DNA of 64,000 bases, taken from positions 1-64,000 of the forward strand of contig CAIXHP010000008.1 of assembly GCA_903919315.1 (NCBI GenBank), in the 5' to 3' direction. Below, piece by piece: positions 50,514-59,569 of this stretch; position 1 is the first letter of the stretch, and each line of letters opens with the position of its first letter. The translations under genes were made by a program, and so were the position numbers. The stretch is from an uncultured Pseudomonadota bacterium (lineage in GTDB: Bacteria > Pseudomonadota > Alphaproteobacteria > UBA9219). The notes beneath the pieces are model-generated. The model was not told the origin of the DNA, searched no databases, and worked only from the letters and a program-made list of their open reading frames with translations.

Positions 50514-50854
50514 TGCGTATCGGCGCGTTGCGGAAACGGCTGGCGTTGCAGAGCGAGGGACTCGCGCCGGACGGCGCGGGCGGCAGCATGGCCGTTTGGA
50601 CCACGGTGGCGACGGTGTGGGCGGCGGTGGAGCCAATTGCCAAGGCGGGCGCTTGGGTCGATAGCCGCTTTGACCGGCGCGTGACGCATGTGGTGACGAT
50701 GCGGTGGCGCGGCGATGTGGCGGTGACGACGGGGATGCGGTTGTTGCTGGGAAGCCGGGTTTTCATGATCCGCGCCGTGGCCAATCCTGTTGAGGGCAAT
50801 CGGTGGTTGGAACTACGGGTCGAAGAAGACGGGTTGCTGGGCGGGGAGGCTTAA
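50513..50854 (+). CDS. Phage head closure / head-tail adaptor protein
   Basis: MRIGALRKRLALQSEGLAPDGAGGSMAVWTTVATVWAAVEPI…RVTHVVTMRWRGDVAVTTGMRLLLGSRVFMIRAV. Confidence 0.85.
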   Translation: MRIGALRKRLALQSEGLAPDGAGGSMAVWTTVATVWAAVEPIAKAGAWVDSRFDRRVTHVVTMRWRGDVAVTTGMRLLLGSRVFMIRAVANPVEGNRWLELRVEEDGLLGGEA

Positions 50855-51481
50855 ATGGCGTTTGATGAAGTGTCGTTTCCGTTGTGCGTCGGCTATGGCG
50901 CGAGCGGCGGCCCCACGTTTTTGACGGAGGTCGTGACGATTGATGGCGGTTATGAACGACGCAACCAGTTGTGGAGTCAGGCGCGGCGGAAGTATGAGGC
51001 GCGGACGGGTGTGCGTTCGGCGGCGGATGCGGCGTTGTTGTCGGCTTTTTTTCAGGCGCGGGCCGGACGCGCGCGCGGGTTTCGGTTGAAGGACTGGAGC
51101 GATTTTTCCAGCGCGGCGGATGGGACATCGGCTCCGGACTGGCGCGATCAGACGCTGGGCTTCGGCAACGGCGTCGCGACGGTGTTTCCGTTGATCAAAA
51201 ACTACGGCAGCGGCGGCGTGTCCTATGCGCGTTCGATCCGCAAGCCTGTGGCGGGGAGCGTTTTGATTGGCGTGGGTGGCGTTCGGCTGATGACGGGGTG
51301 GAGCGTTGCGACGACGACGGGGCTTGTGAGCTTTTCCACGCCTCCTGCCGTTGGGGCCGCGATTACGGCTGGTTTTCTCTTTGACGTGCCGGTGCGTTTC
51401 GACACGGATCAGCTCTCTTTGACGGCGGAAGACGATCATATGGGGAAAGCGGAGATTCCCTTGGTGGAGGTTCGCGTCTGA
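50855..51481 (+). CDS. DUF2460 protein (GTA gp12-like distal tail protein)
   Basis: MAFDEVSFPLCVGYGASGGPTFLTEVVTIDGGYERRNQLWSQARRKYEARTGVRS…ARGFRLKDWSDFSS. Confidence 0.92.
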   Translation: MAFDEVSFPLCVGYGASGGPTFLTEVVTIDGGYERRNQLWSQARRKYEARTGVRSAADAALLSAFFQARAGRARGFRLKDWSDFSSAADGTSAPDWRDQTLGFGNGVATVFPLIKNYGSGGVSYARSIRKPVAGSVLIGVGGVRLMTGWSVATTTGLVSFSTPPAVGAAITAGFLFDVPVRFDTDQLSLTAEDDHMGKAEIPLVEVRV

Positions 51482-54400
51482 TGAAAACGATTTCTCCGGC
51501 TTTGCAGGCGCATTTGGACGGCGAGCTGACGACTTTGGCCGATTTGGTAAAAATCACGCGGGCGGACGGTGTCGTGAAGGCGTTTACTTCGCATGACGCG
51601 GATTTGGTCGTGGACGGCGTGACGTATGTGGCGGACGGGTCGTTTGCCGCGCATGCGTTTGATAATGCGGCGGCGCTTAAGGCGGATTCCGCTGCGATTG
51701 AAGGAATTTTAGATAGCGCTCTCCTGAGCGAGAACGAGATTAAGGCCGGACTCTACGATCATGCGCGGATTGACGTTTATGTGTGCAACTGGAGCGATCC
51801 GGCGCAGGGCGTTGTGCCGTTGCGGCGCGGGTGGTTGGGCGAGGTGCGGCTTGCGGGCGGGCGCTATGTCGCGGAACTGCGCGGGCTGCATGATTTGTTG
51901 CAGCGAACCGTTGGGGATACTTATACGCCGGAGTGCCGTTATGACCTCGGCGATGCGCGTTGCGGCGTGAATGTCGCGGCTTTGACCGTGGCAGGTAGCG
52001 TCAGCGGCGTTGCGGATCGCGTGGTGTTTACCGATGCGGCGCGGACGGAGGCGGCGGGCGTTTTCAATTACGGCAAGCTGGTCTGGACGAGCGGGGCCAA
52101 TACGGGTCTCAGCATGGAAGTGCAGAATTGGGATGCCGCGAGCAGGACGTTTACGTTGTGGTTGCCGATGCCGAATAATGTGGCGGGGAATATCGTTTGG
52201 GCTTCCAGCCTGATTGAAACAGCGCATGAAAATCAGGTGGGCGGCGGCAAGGGCGGCGCTTTGGGCGGCGGGGGAACGCGAACCACCTATAGCTATAGTC
52301 TTCATTGCGCGGTGGCGATTTGCTCAGGCGTTATCGGCGGCATCGCGACCATTTGGGCTGACAGCAAGGTGATTTATCAGAACGGCGTTTGGAAGACGGG
52401 CGTTGTCGGCAATGCGACGGTTTATGCTGGAACAGCGACGCAGGACGTGGATCCGTTGATGGAGTCCATGATCGGGGCGGGGCAGGTTCCGGCTTATCGC
52501 GGCGTGGCCTATATCGTGTTGGAGTCGCTGCAACTGGCGGATTTCGGCAGCCGGTTGCCCAATCTGACGTTCGAAGTCTTGCCGCAGGACATTGCGCCGG
52601 AGCCGACGTGGCTTGGCGTGGTTGATGCGGGCGTGAATTTCAGCGCGGTAACGATGCGCAACGGCGGCATGCCGCCCTTGACGATTGAGGGCGGAAGTTC
52701 TGGCGCGCGTCGCGTGTTGATGGGCGGCTATACGGTTACGGGCGCGACGGCGACGTTTACCGCGACGGCGTATGATGTGACCGGCGACGTTCCGGTTGAG
52801 CAGGCGCGGACGCAGAGCGCGGGTTTCGCGGTCAGCGATGTGGGCGATCACAGTTGGGCGCTCGCGCCCGATGGGCGGTTTGTGGCGTTGTGTCTTCAGG
52901 ACGCTTCGACGACTCCGACGCACCGACTGGCGCTTTACGATGTCGAGAACCGGCAGTTTGGGGCGCTTTTGTCGTTGAACTTGCCCGCCGGAAACGATCC
53001 CAAGCGCGTGGCTTGGATCGATGCGCAACATTTTGTGCTGACGGATGTCGCGGGCGGCAAGCGCGGGCTGCGCGTTCTGGCGCGTGCGGGGTTGTCGGTT
53101 GTTGATCTGGGGTTCTTCGATGTTTGGGGCGCGGGGTCGGCGGCGGCGATGAAGCCGCTTTATTACGCGCAGTTTACGCCTTTGGCGGACGGGTTGTTAC
53201 ATTATGCGGCGAACACGTCGCCATACTTTACCGCGATCTACGTTAGGCCGGTGTATTGGCAGGGCAACCGATTGGTGGTGGGGGCGGCCTATACGCTCGT
53301 CAGCGGCGTGGCTACGGGGTCGGGGAGCGGCGTTCAGGCGCATTTGATTCCTACCGGCGACGGCGAATGGACTTTGTTTTACGCTTCCACCATCGATATG
53401 CGGATGATGTCGTTTCGTCCGGGGGTGAGTTCGGCCATCGTCACGCGGCCATGGCAGATTTTGGTCAACGCATCGTTCAGTCTGGCGGCCAGTCAGAATC
53501 CGGTCGTGTTCGGCGACCGGATCGTGGTTGTTCAGCGCAGTTATCTCGAAAACATTTATCGGTTGTCAGAAATCGCGCTGAACGATAGCGGCTTTGCTTT
53601 GGTTGTCGATGGGGTGGAGGTGGCGGGGTGTTCTTCGCCGCTCGTGGATTTCGGCGCGGCGGCTTTGGACGGGGCGCGGCTTTTCCTGATGGGGCTGAGC
53701 GGCTTTGAGTATCGGTTGTCCCAGTTTGCCATTGTTCGGCGGCGTCCTACGGGGGATCGGTTGGACGCGATTGTCGCAGGTCTTTTGGCGCGTGCCGGAT
53801 ATGACGACGGCGATGTCGATGTGACCGCTTTGGCCGATGTACCGGTGGACGGCTATGTGATGGCGGAGCCGATGACGGCGGCGGCGGCGCTCGCGCCGTT
53901 GCAGCTGTTCGAGCCGTTTGATCTGGTGGAGAGCGGCGCTCGGCTGAAGGCGGTGAAGCATGGCGGCGCGGCGGTCGTTTCCGTCGCCGTCACCGAAATG
54001 CGGGCGAGCGACAAGGCGGCGGCGGAGCCTTTGCGCGAGCAGGCGCGGGCGCAGGAGCTGGACTTGCCAGTCGAGGTGACGGTCGATTATCTCGACGCGT
54101 CGCGGGATTATGAGGTCGGCAGCCAGCGGGCGCGGCGCTCGGCCACGCGCGGGGCGCGGATGATGGCGAAGTTGCGTTTGCCCTTGGTTTGTTCGGCGGC
54201 GCGGGCAAAACAGATCGCTGAAGAGCGTTTGTTCGCCGCTTGGGCCGAGCGCGATCAGGTCACGTTGCGCCTGTCACGGCGCTGGCTGGCTTTGGAGCCG
54301 GGCGATGTGGTCAATCTGGGCGACCGTTTGCTGCGCGTGGCGCGGGTGCGGCGGCAGGGTGGATTGCTGGAGGTGCAGGGCGCGTTGATCGCGGCATCAC

Positions 54401-55377
54401 CTGTGAACAGCGCGGCGCAAGCGGACAGCGGGGCTTTGAGCGGAGGCGTTTCCGTCGCGCCGGTGGCCAGCGTTTTGTATTTGATGGATTTGCCGCTGTT
54501 GCGCTCTGCCGACGATCAGCCGGGCGTTTATGCGGCGGTGAGCGGGATTGCGGGTTGGCCGGGAGCGTCTTTGTGGCGTTCGCCTGATGCGGTGAATTTC
54601 AGCAACGTTGCGGGGTTTAGCGTTCCGGCCATCGCGGGGATCGCGGTGACGGCGTTGGTGGATGGGCCTTCGCTTTACATGGATCGCGCCGGAACGGTGC
54701 AGGTTCAGATGCTGCAAGGTTCGCTGGCAAGTTGCGGTGAGGCCGATCTTTTGAACGGGGCGAATGTCGCGTTTCTCGGCGGCGAGTTGATCCAGTTTCA
54801 GACGGCGACGCTGGCGGGGCCGGGGTTGTACGCGCTGAGCAATCTGTTGCGCGGTCGGCGCGGCACCGAAAGCGCGATGGCGACGCATGTCGTCGGGGAG
54901 GGCTTTGTCGTTTTGACTCCGGGGACGGTGCAGTTCCTTCCGGCGGCACTGGCGGATCGCGGGAACACGCACATGTTTCGCGCTTTGAGCAACGGCCAGA
55001 GTTTGGGGGCGGCGGCGGATGTTGCGTTGACTTATGGGATGGCGACGCTGCGGCCTTTGGCTCCGGCGCATGTCGCGGGCGTTCGCAGCGGGGGCGATTT
55101 GATCGTGACGTGGACGCGACGGGCGCGGTTGAACGGCGAATGGATCGACAATGTCGATGTGCCTTTGGACGAGCCGGTCGAGCTTTACGATGTCGAGATT
55201 ATGAACGGCGGGAGCGTCTTGCGCACGTTTGCGGGCGTGACGGCGGCGAACGTGACTTATACCGCCGCGCAACAGAGCGCGGATTGGGGTGGCAGCATTC
55301 CGGCGCAGTTTAGCGTGAGGGTTTATCAGCTCAGCGCGCGCTATGGGCGCGGGCAGGCGGCGAGCGCGGTGGTTTAG
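51481..55377 (+). CDS. Fusion: N-terminal DUF2163 (GTA gp13-like hub) + phage tail tip/host-specificity protein (GTA gp15-like)
   Basis: N-terminus MKTISPALQAHLDGELTTLADLVKITRADGVVKAFTSHDADLVVDGVTY; from about residue 230 NIVWASSLIETAHENQVGGGKGG…YSLHCAVAICSGVIGGIATIWADSKVIY, characteristic of gp15-type proteins. Confidence 0.88.
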   Translation: MKTISPALQAHLDGELTTLADLVKITRADGVVKAFTSHDADLVVDGVTYVADGSFAAHAFDNAAALKADSAAIEGILDSALLSENEIKAGLYDHARIDVYVCNWSDPAQGVVPLRRGWLGEVRLAGGRYVAELRGLHDLLQRTVGDTYTPECRYDLGDARCGVNVAALTVAGSVSGVADRVVFTDAARTEAAGVFNYGKLVWTSGANTGLSMEVQNWDAASRTFTLWLPMPNNVAGNIVWASSLIETAHENQVGGGKGGALGGGGTRTTYSYSLHCAVAICSGVIGGIATIWADSKVIYQNGVWKTGVVGNATVYAGTATQDVDPLMESMIGAGQVPAYRGVAYIVLESLQLADFGSRLPNLTFEVLPQDIAPEPTWLGVVDAGVNFSAVTMRNGGMPPLTIEGGSSGARRVLMGGYTVTGATATFTATAYDVTGDVPVEQARTQSAGFAVSDVGDHSWALAPDGRFVALCLQDASTTPTHRLALYDVENRQFGALLSLNLPAGNDPKRVAWIDAQHFVLTDVAGGKRGLRVLARAGLSVVDLGFFDVWGAGSAAAMKPLYYAQFTPLADGLLHYAANTSPYFTAIYVRPVYWQGNRLVVGAAYTLVSGVATGSGSGVQAHLIPTGDGEWTLFYASTIDMRMMSFRPGVSSAIVTRPWQILVNASFSLAASQNPVVFGDRIVVVQRSYLENIYRLSEIALNDSGFALVVDGVEVAGCSSPLVDFGAAALDGARLFLMGLSGFEYRLSQFAIVRRRPTGDRLDAIVAGLLARAGYDDGDVDVTALADVPVDGYVMAEPMTAAAALAPLQLFEPFDLVESGARLKAVKHGGAAVVSVAVTEMRASDKAAAEPLREQARAQELDLPVEVTVDYLDASRDYEVGSQRARRSATRGARMMAKLRLPLVCSAARAKQIAEERLFAAWAERDQVTLRLSRRWLALEPGDVVNLGDRLLRVARVRRQGGLLEVQGALIAASPVNSAAQADSGALSGGVSVAPVASVLYLMDLPLLRSADDQPGVYAAVSGIAGWPGASLWRSPDAVNFSNVAGFSVPAIAGIAVTALVDGPSLYMDRAGTVQVQMLQGSLASCGEADLLNGANVAFLGGELIQFQTATLAGPGLYALSNLLRGRRGTESAMATHVVGEGFVVLTPGTVQFLPAALADRGNTHMFRALSNGQSLGAAADVALTYGMATLRPLAPAHVAGVRSGGDLIVTWTRRARLNGEWIDNVDVPLDEPVELYDVEIMNGGSVLRTFAGVTAANVTYTAAQQSADWGGSIPAQFSVRVYQLSARYGRGQAASAVV

Positions 55378-55408
55378 CGCTGAGGCTTGATGGTGGGGCG
55401 GGTGCGGA

Positions 55409-55447
55409 CCCCCCTCCCAACCCTCCCCCCAAGGGGGGAGGGCTTTT
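55409..55447 (+). repeat. Dispersed palindromic repeat copy
   Basis: CCCCCCTCCCAACCCTCCCCCCAAGGGGGGAGGGCTTTT. Confidence 0.88.
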
Positions 55448-55470
55448 TGTGATGTATGTGAGGAGATTCC

Positions 55471-56061
55471 ATGCCTACGCCTAATCTTGCGCTTGCCTAT
55501 CTGGTCGCTTCGCAGGCGCAGAAGGAAGTGACGCACAATGACGCGCTCAATGATCTTGATGCCTTGGTGCAGCTGTCGGTGATCGACAGGACGTTGAATG
55601 CGCCGCCGGGGTCGCCTGCGACGGGCGATGTTTACATCGTCGGATCGTCGCCGACGGGCGCTTGGGCTGGGAACGCGGGGAAGGTCGCGGCTTATTACGC
55701 CGGATGGAAGTTCAAAGCGCCGGAGGCCGGGTGGACGGCCTGGGCGCGGAATGAAAATCATTTGTTGTACTACACTGGCACAGCGTGGGCCGGGGTGGGC
55801 GCGCCTTTTCTGGATGCGACGTGGACATGGAATCCGGGCGTCATCGCGAATGGCAGCGGCGTTGCGTCGTCGGCGGTCACGGTGACGGGCGCGGCTTTGG
55901 GCGATTTTGCGCGGGTGGCGGCCCCCTATGATCTGCAAGGCGTGATCGCCACGGCTTATGTCAGCGCGGCCAACACCGTTGCGGTGAGGATTCAGAACCA
56001 GACCGGAGGCAGCGTGACGCTGGCTTCGGGGACGTGGCGCGTGCGCGTAACGAAAGTTTGA
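55471..56061 (+). CDS. DUF2793 domain phage protein
   Basis: MPTPNLALAYLVASQAQKEVTHNDALNDLDALVQLSVIDRTLNAPPGSPATGDVYIVGSSPTGAWAGNAGKVA. Confidence 0.88.
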   Translation: MPTPNLALAYLVASQAQKEVTHNDALNDLDALVQLSVIDRTLNAPPGSPATGDVYIVGSSPTGAWAGNAGKVAAYYAGWKFKAPEAGWTAWARNENHLLYYTGTAWAGVGAPFLDATWTWNPGVIANGSGVASSAVTVTGAALGDFARVAAPYDLQGVIATAYVSAANTVAVRIQNQTGGSVTLASGTWRVRVTKV

Positions 56062-56069
56062 GGTGCGGG

Positions 56070-56351
56070 ATGAAACTGGAACTGAGTGAAACGATCGGAC
56101 GACATGTGCCGTTGGCGCTGGTGGCCGCTTTGGCGTTGCAGGGCGCGTCGGTGGTGTGGTGGGTCTCGGCGCGGGATCGCGATCATTTTTTTCTGGAGCA
56201 GCGCGTTACCAGTCTGGAATCCGGTTTGACGCGCGAAGCCGGGACGCAGGCTCAGGTAACGGAACGTCTGGCGCGGATCGAGGAGCGCATGAACGCCCAA
56301 CTGGCCGTTCTGGATCGGATCGAGAAGCAAATCAACGCCGCGCACAAATAA
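56070..56351 (+). CDS. Small membrane protein with coiled coil, possible lysis accessory
   Basis: One TM (VPLALVAALALQGASVVWWV) followed by a coiled coil; precedes lysozyme and holin genes. Confidence 0.55.
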   Translation: MKLELSETIGRHVPLALVAALALQGASVVWWVSARDRDHFFLEQRVTSLESGLTREAGTQAQVTERLARIEERMNAQLAVLDRIEKQINAAHK

Positions 56352-56362
56352 CAGGAGTCCGC

Positions 56363-56896
56363 ATGACGGATAGAACCGTGGAGCCAGCTTTTGGCGTGAC
56401 GATGCCGGTGTGGGCGCAGCGTCGCGTGAACGCGGCGGGCGTAGCTTTGGTCAAGGATTTTGAGGGGCTTCACCTTGCGCCCTATCTGTGTCCGGCGAAG
56501 GTTTGGACCATCGGGTATGGGCATACGCGCACCGTGAGGGCGGGGATGCGGATTTCGCCGGAGCAGGCGGATCAGCTGTTGGCCGACGATTTGAGCCTTG
56601 CGGCCCGCGCTGTGGCGCGGTTGGTGCGGGTGCCTTTGAACGACAATCAGTTCGCGGCTCTGGTCAGTTTCGTTTTCAATGTCGGTACGACGAATTTTGA
56701 GAATTCGACGTTGTTGAAGCTGCTCAATCGCGGTTGGTACGAACAGGTTCCGGCGCAACTGACACGCTGGAATCGCGCTTCGGGCGAAGTGTTGGGCGGG
56801 CTGGCGCGGCGGCGGGCGGCGGAGGCGCGGTTGTGGGGCACGGAGCCAAGGCCTGCGTTGCCGGACATTTTCGCAGCGACGGTGGGGGAGGCGTGA
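56363..56896 (+). CDS. Phage-type lysozyme (GH24)
   Basis: ALVKDFEGLHLAPYLCPAKVWTIGYGHTRTVRAGMRISPEQADQLLADDLS…LNDNQFAALVSFVFNVGTTNFENSTLLKLLN. Confidence 0.93.
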   Translation: MTDRTVEPAFGVTMPVWAQRRVNAAGVALVKDFEGLHLAPYLCPAKVWTIGYGHTRTVRAGMRISPEQADQLLADDLSLAARAVARLVRVPLNDNQFAALVSFVFNVGTTNFENSTLLKLLNRGWYEQVPAQLTRWNRASGEVLGGLARRRAAEARLWGTEPRPALPDIFAATVGEA

Positions 56897-56897
56897 G

Positions 56898-57305
56898 ATG
56901 TGGCAGGCTTTGATCGCGCCGGTTTTTTCCTTGATCGACAAGCTGATCCCCGATCCCAAGGCGCGCGAGGCGGCCAAGCTGCAATTGATGCAGGCCGAGG
57001 GGCAGCAGGCGTTGCAGGAGATTCAGGCTTCGCTGTCCGCCATCGTGACCGAGGCGCAGAGCGCTGACCCTTGGACGAGCCGCGCGCGCCCCAGCTTTTT
57101 GTATGTGATTTATGTTTTGATCCTTGCGGCGGTGCCGATGGGGGTTGTGTATGCCTATGATCCCGCCACCGCCAAGAGCGTTACCGAAGGCTTTCACGCT
57201 TGGCTGGCCGCGATTCCGGAACCGCTGATCCAACTGTTCGGGGTTGGGTATCTTGGCTATACCGGCGCGCGGAGTTTCGATAAGTGGCGGGGGGTGGGGA
57301 AGTAG
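56898..57305 (+). CDS. 3TM-type phage holin family protein
   Basis: FSLIDKLIPDPKAREAAKLQLMQAE…SRARPSFLYVIYVLILAAVPMGVVYAYDP…FGVGYLGYTGARSFDKWRG. Confidence 0.85.
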   Translation: MWQALIAPVFSLIDKLIPDPKAREAAKLQLMQAEGQQALQEIQASLSAIVTEAQSADPWTSRARPSFLYVIYVLILAAVPMGVVYAYDPATAKSVTEGFHAWLAAIPEPLIQLFGVGYLGYTGARSFDKWRGVGK

Positions 57306-57308
57306 AGA

Positions 57309-58145
57309 TCACCCAGCCCGGAATTTGTGCGCCGGGTAGGTTCCCAGAACGGTAACTTCCTGCGCGAAGAAGGCGAGTTCTTCGAGGGCGTTTTTCATGG
57401 GGGTTTCTTCGGGGTGGCCTTCGACATCGACGTAGAATTGCGCTGCCGTGAATTTGCCGTCCACCATATAGCTTTCCAGCTTGATGATGTTCACGCCGTT
57501 GGTGGCAAAGCCGCCGAGCGCTTTGTAGAGCGCCGCCGGGACGCTGCGCACGCGGAAGATCAGCGTCGTGATGCAGGGGCCTTGGCCGCACGGCGCGGGT
57601 TTGGGGTCGCGTGAAAGAACCAGAAAGCGCGTCGTGTTGTTCCGCAGGTCGGCGATGTCCGCCGCCAGACTTTCCAGTCCGTAAATTTTCCCCGCCAATT
57701 CCGAGGCGATGGCGGCGATGCTTTTGTCGCCGAGCTTTGCCACCTCCTCCGCCGATCCCGCCGTGTCCGCCTTGATGACGGGCTGCAGGTTGCGCGCGCG
57801 TAGCCATACGCGGCACTGCGCCAGCGCTTGCACATGGCTGTGAACCTTTTTGACGTCTTCCAGCTTTGCGCCCGGCACGACCAGCAGGTGGTGTTCCACC
57901 GGCTGGTAATGCTCGCCGATGATGTGCAGGCCGCTGCGGGGCAGCAGGTGGTGCACGTCGGCGACGCGTCCCGCCACCGAATTTTCAATCGGCATCATCG
58001 CCAGTTCCACACGCCCGTCTTGCACCGCCGCAAAGGCATCTTCGAAGGCCAGACAGGGCAACGTCTCGTAATCCGGCGCGACGGCGCGGCAGGCGAGGTC
58101 GGAATAGGCGCCCGGAGCGCCTTGGAACGCGATGTGTTTGTTCAT
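57309..58145 (-). CDS. pheA: Prephenate dehydratase
   Basis: MNKHIAFQGAPGAYSDLACRAVAPDYETLPCLAFEDAFAAVQDGRVELAMMPIENSVAGRVADVHHLL; C-terminal ACT domain. Confidence 0.95.
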   Translation of the reverse strand: MNKHIAFQGAPGAYSDLACRAVAPDYETLPCLAFEDAFAAVQDGRVELAMMPIENSVAGRVADVHHLLPRSGLHIIGEHYQPVEHHLLVVPGAKLEDVKKVHSHVQALAQCRVWLRARNLQPVIKADTAGSAEEVAKLGDKSIAAIASELAGKIYGLESLAADIADLRNNTTRFLVLSRDPKPAPCGQGPCITTLIFRVRSVPAALYKALGGFATNGVNIIKLESYMVDGKFTAAQFYVDVEGHPEETPMKNALEELAFFAQEVTVLGTYPAHKFRAG

Positions 58146-58377
58146 TCTTTCTGGGTGCGACATTTCGCGCGGGTAGTCAAGGTTTCGGTCGGCGGCGTGC
58201 GGCGGTTGGGTTTGGGGTGCCGCATAGGGCTTGGTTGTTGCCCTTATTACTTTCAGGTCAAAGTAATGGCGGCTAGCCGCCACAAATTTGCCTTGAGATT
58301 TGGGGTGTGAAGTATTATTCTTGCATCGTCCGCCTCAAGCGGAATGTATTCAATCAAGTTATTTTTTGGGGGTTAAA

Positions 58378-59364
58378 ATGAAAGTTATTCGGTTGCTCCA
58401 ATGCTCGTCTTTTGCCTTCTTGGCGCTGTGTTCGCAACAGGCCGGGGCGGTGGGTTTTGATTTTACGCCGACGGCGGCGCAGTATCTCTCGGACCCGACC
58501 TACTTCCAGTCGAAGGGGCAGGTACAGGGGTTGACGAACTACAGCTTCACAATGGCTTCTGGTGACATTAGCAATCGTTTTGGCGTGAAGCGGTATGATT
58601 TTACCAATGATACACATACGATTGCCCAGACTTTGACCTATGGCGTTACGGACCATTTCAGGATTGGTCTCACGCAGAGCTATGCTTTGGCGCATCGCGA
58701 AAACAATTTTGTTTCCGGCGCGGTCACAAAGAGCGACAGCGACGGGTTCTCGAATCCGAACTTCACCGCAGCCTATCGCGTGTTGGATCAGGCGAACAGT
58801 CCTGTGAGCTTTGATGTCAGCTTGGCCTATGCGCCCGACCTGATTAAAGCGGTTGCCGCGACAGCCAAAGATTCGGGAAACACCGCGCGTGGGGGCGATG
58901 CGGTGACCGTGAACGCTGCGGTCGGTTATGCGATGAAGTCTTTGACCGTTCAGGGCGTTACGGGTGTGACGTATTATGGCCAGAGAACGGTCGAGAACGC
59001 TTCGACGGGCGCGACGTCTGAGTCCGACTCTTTCTGGGCTCCCCACATCGGCCTTAACACGCAGACGCGTTTTACGGAACGTTTGGCTTTGAACGCCAAC
59101 GTGAATTATGTGATGAACGAAAGCACGACAGGCAAGTCGGCTGCTGGTCTTCCGTTTAAGTCCAGTCAAGCGGATTCGACCAGTTTGGGGCTGGTGTTGA
59201 ACTACCACCTCATCCCGAATCGTTTGGTGGCGGGGGTGAACTATGCTCACACATTCTTTACCGACGCGGACACGACTTTCACTACGGCCCCTGCTTCGAG
59301 CACGAAGGGGAGCAATCATGATCAAGATCAGGTGGGCGTGCGTCTTGCCTACGTGTTCTTCTAA
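58378..59364 (+). CDS. Outer-membrane beta-barrel protein
   Basis: Signal peptide, alternating amphipathic strands, C-terminal aromatic VRLAYVFF. Confidence 0.75.
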   Translation: MKVIRLLQCSSFAFLALCSQQAGAVGFDFTPTAAQYLSDPTYFQSKGQVQGLTNYSFTMASGDISNRFGVKRYDFTNDTHTIAQTLTYGVTDHFRIGLTQSYALAHRENNFVSGAVTKSDSDGFSNPNFTAAYRVLDQANSPVSFDVSLAYAPDLIKAVAATAKDSGNTARGGDAVTVNAAVGYAMKSLTVQGVTGVTYYGQRTVENASTGATSESDSFWAPHIGLNTQTRFTERLALNANVNYVMNESTTGKSAAGLPFKSSQADSTSLGLVLNYHLIPNRLVAGVNYAHTFFTDADTTFTTAPASSTKGSNHDQDQVGVRLAYVFF

Positions 59365-59410
59365 GAGAGCGAGCGGAATGACGCGAACGCTCTGAAAAGG
59401 GCGGATCGCG

Positions 59411-59454
59411 GAGCCGGACAAGAGGGGAAACCCTTTTGTCCGGCTCTTTTTTTT
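59411..59454 (+). terminator. Rho-independent terminator
   Basis: GAGCCGGACAA…TTGTCCGGCTC followed by T8. Confidence 0.92.
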
Positions 59455-59569
59455 GTCTTTTTCCGCTCTGGCGCGGTGGCGTGATGAACAGGCTTGCGGG
59501 CGGGGGTGGCTTCAATTATGCCAGTGCCTTGAAGAAGTTATCGGGCAAACTTTGGGCGTTACAGGAGCC

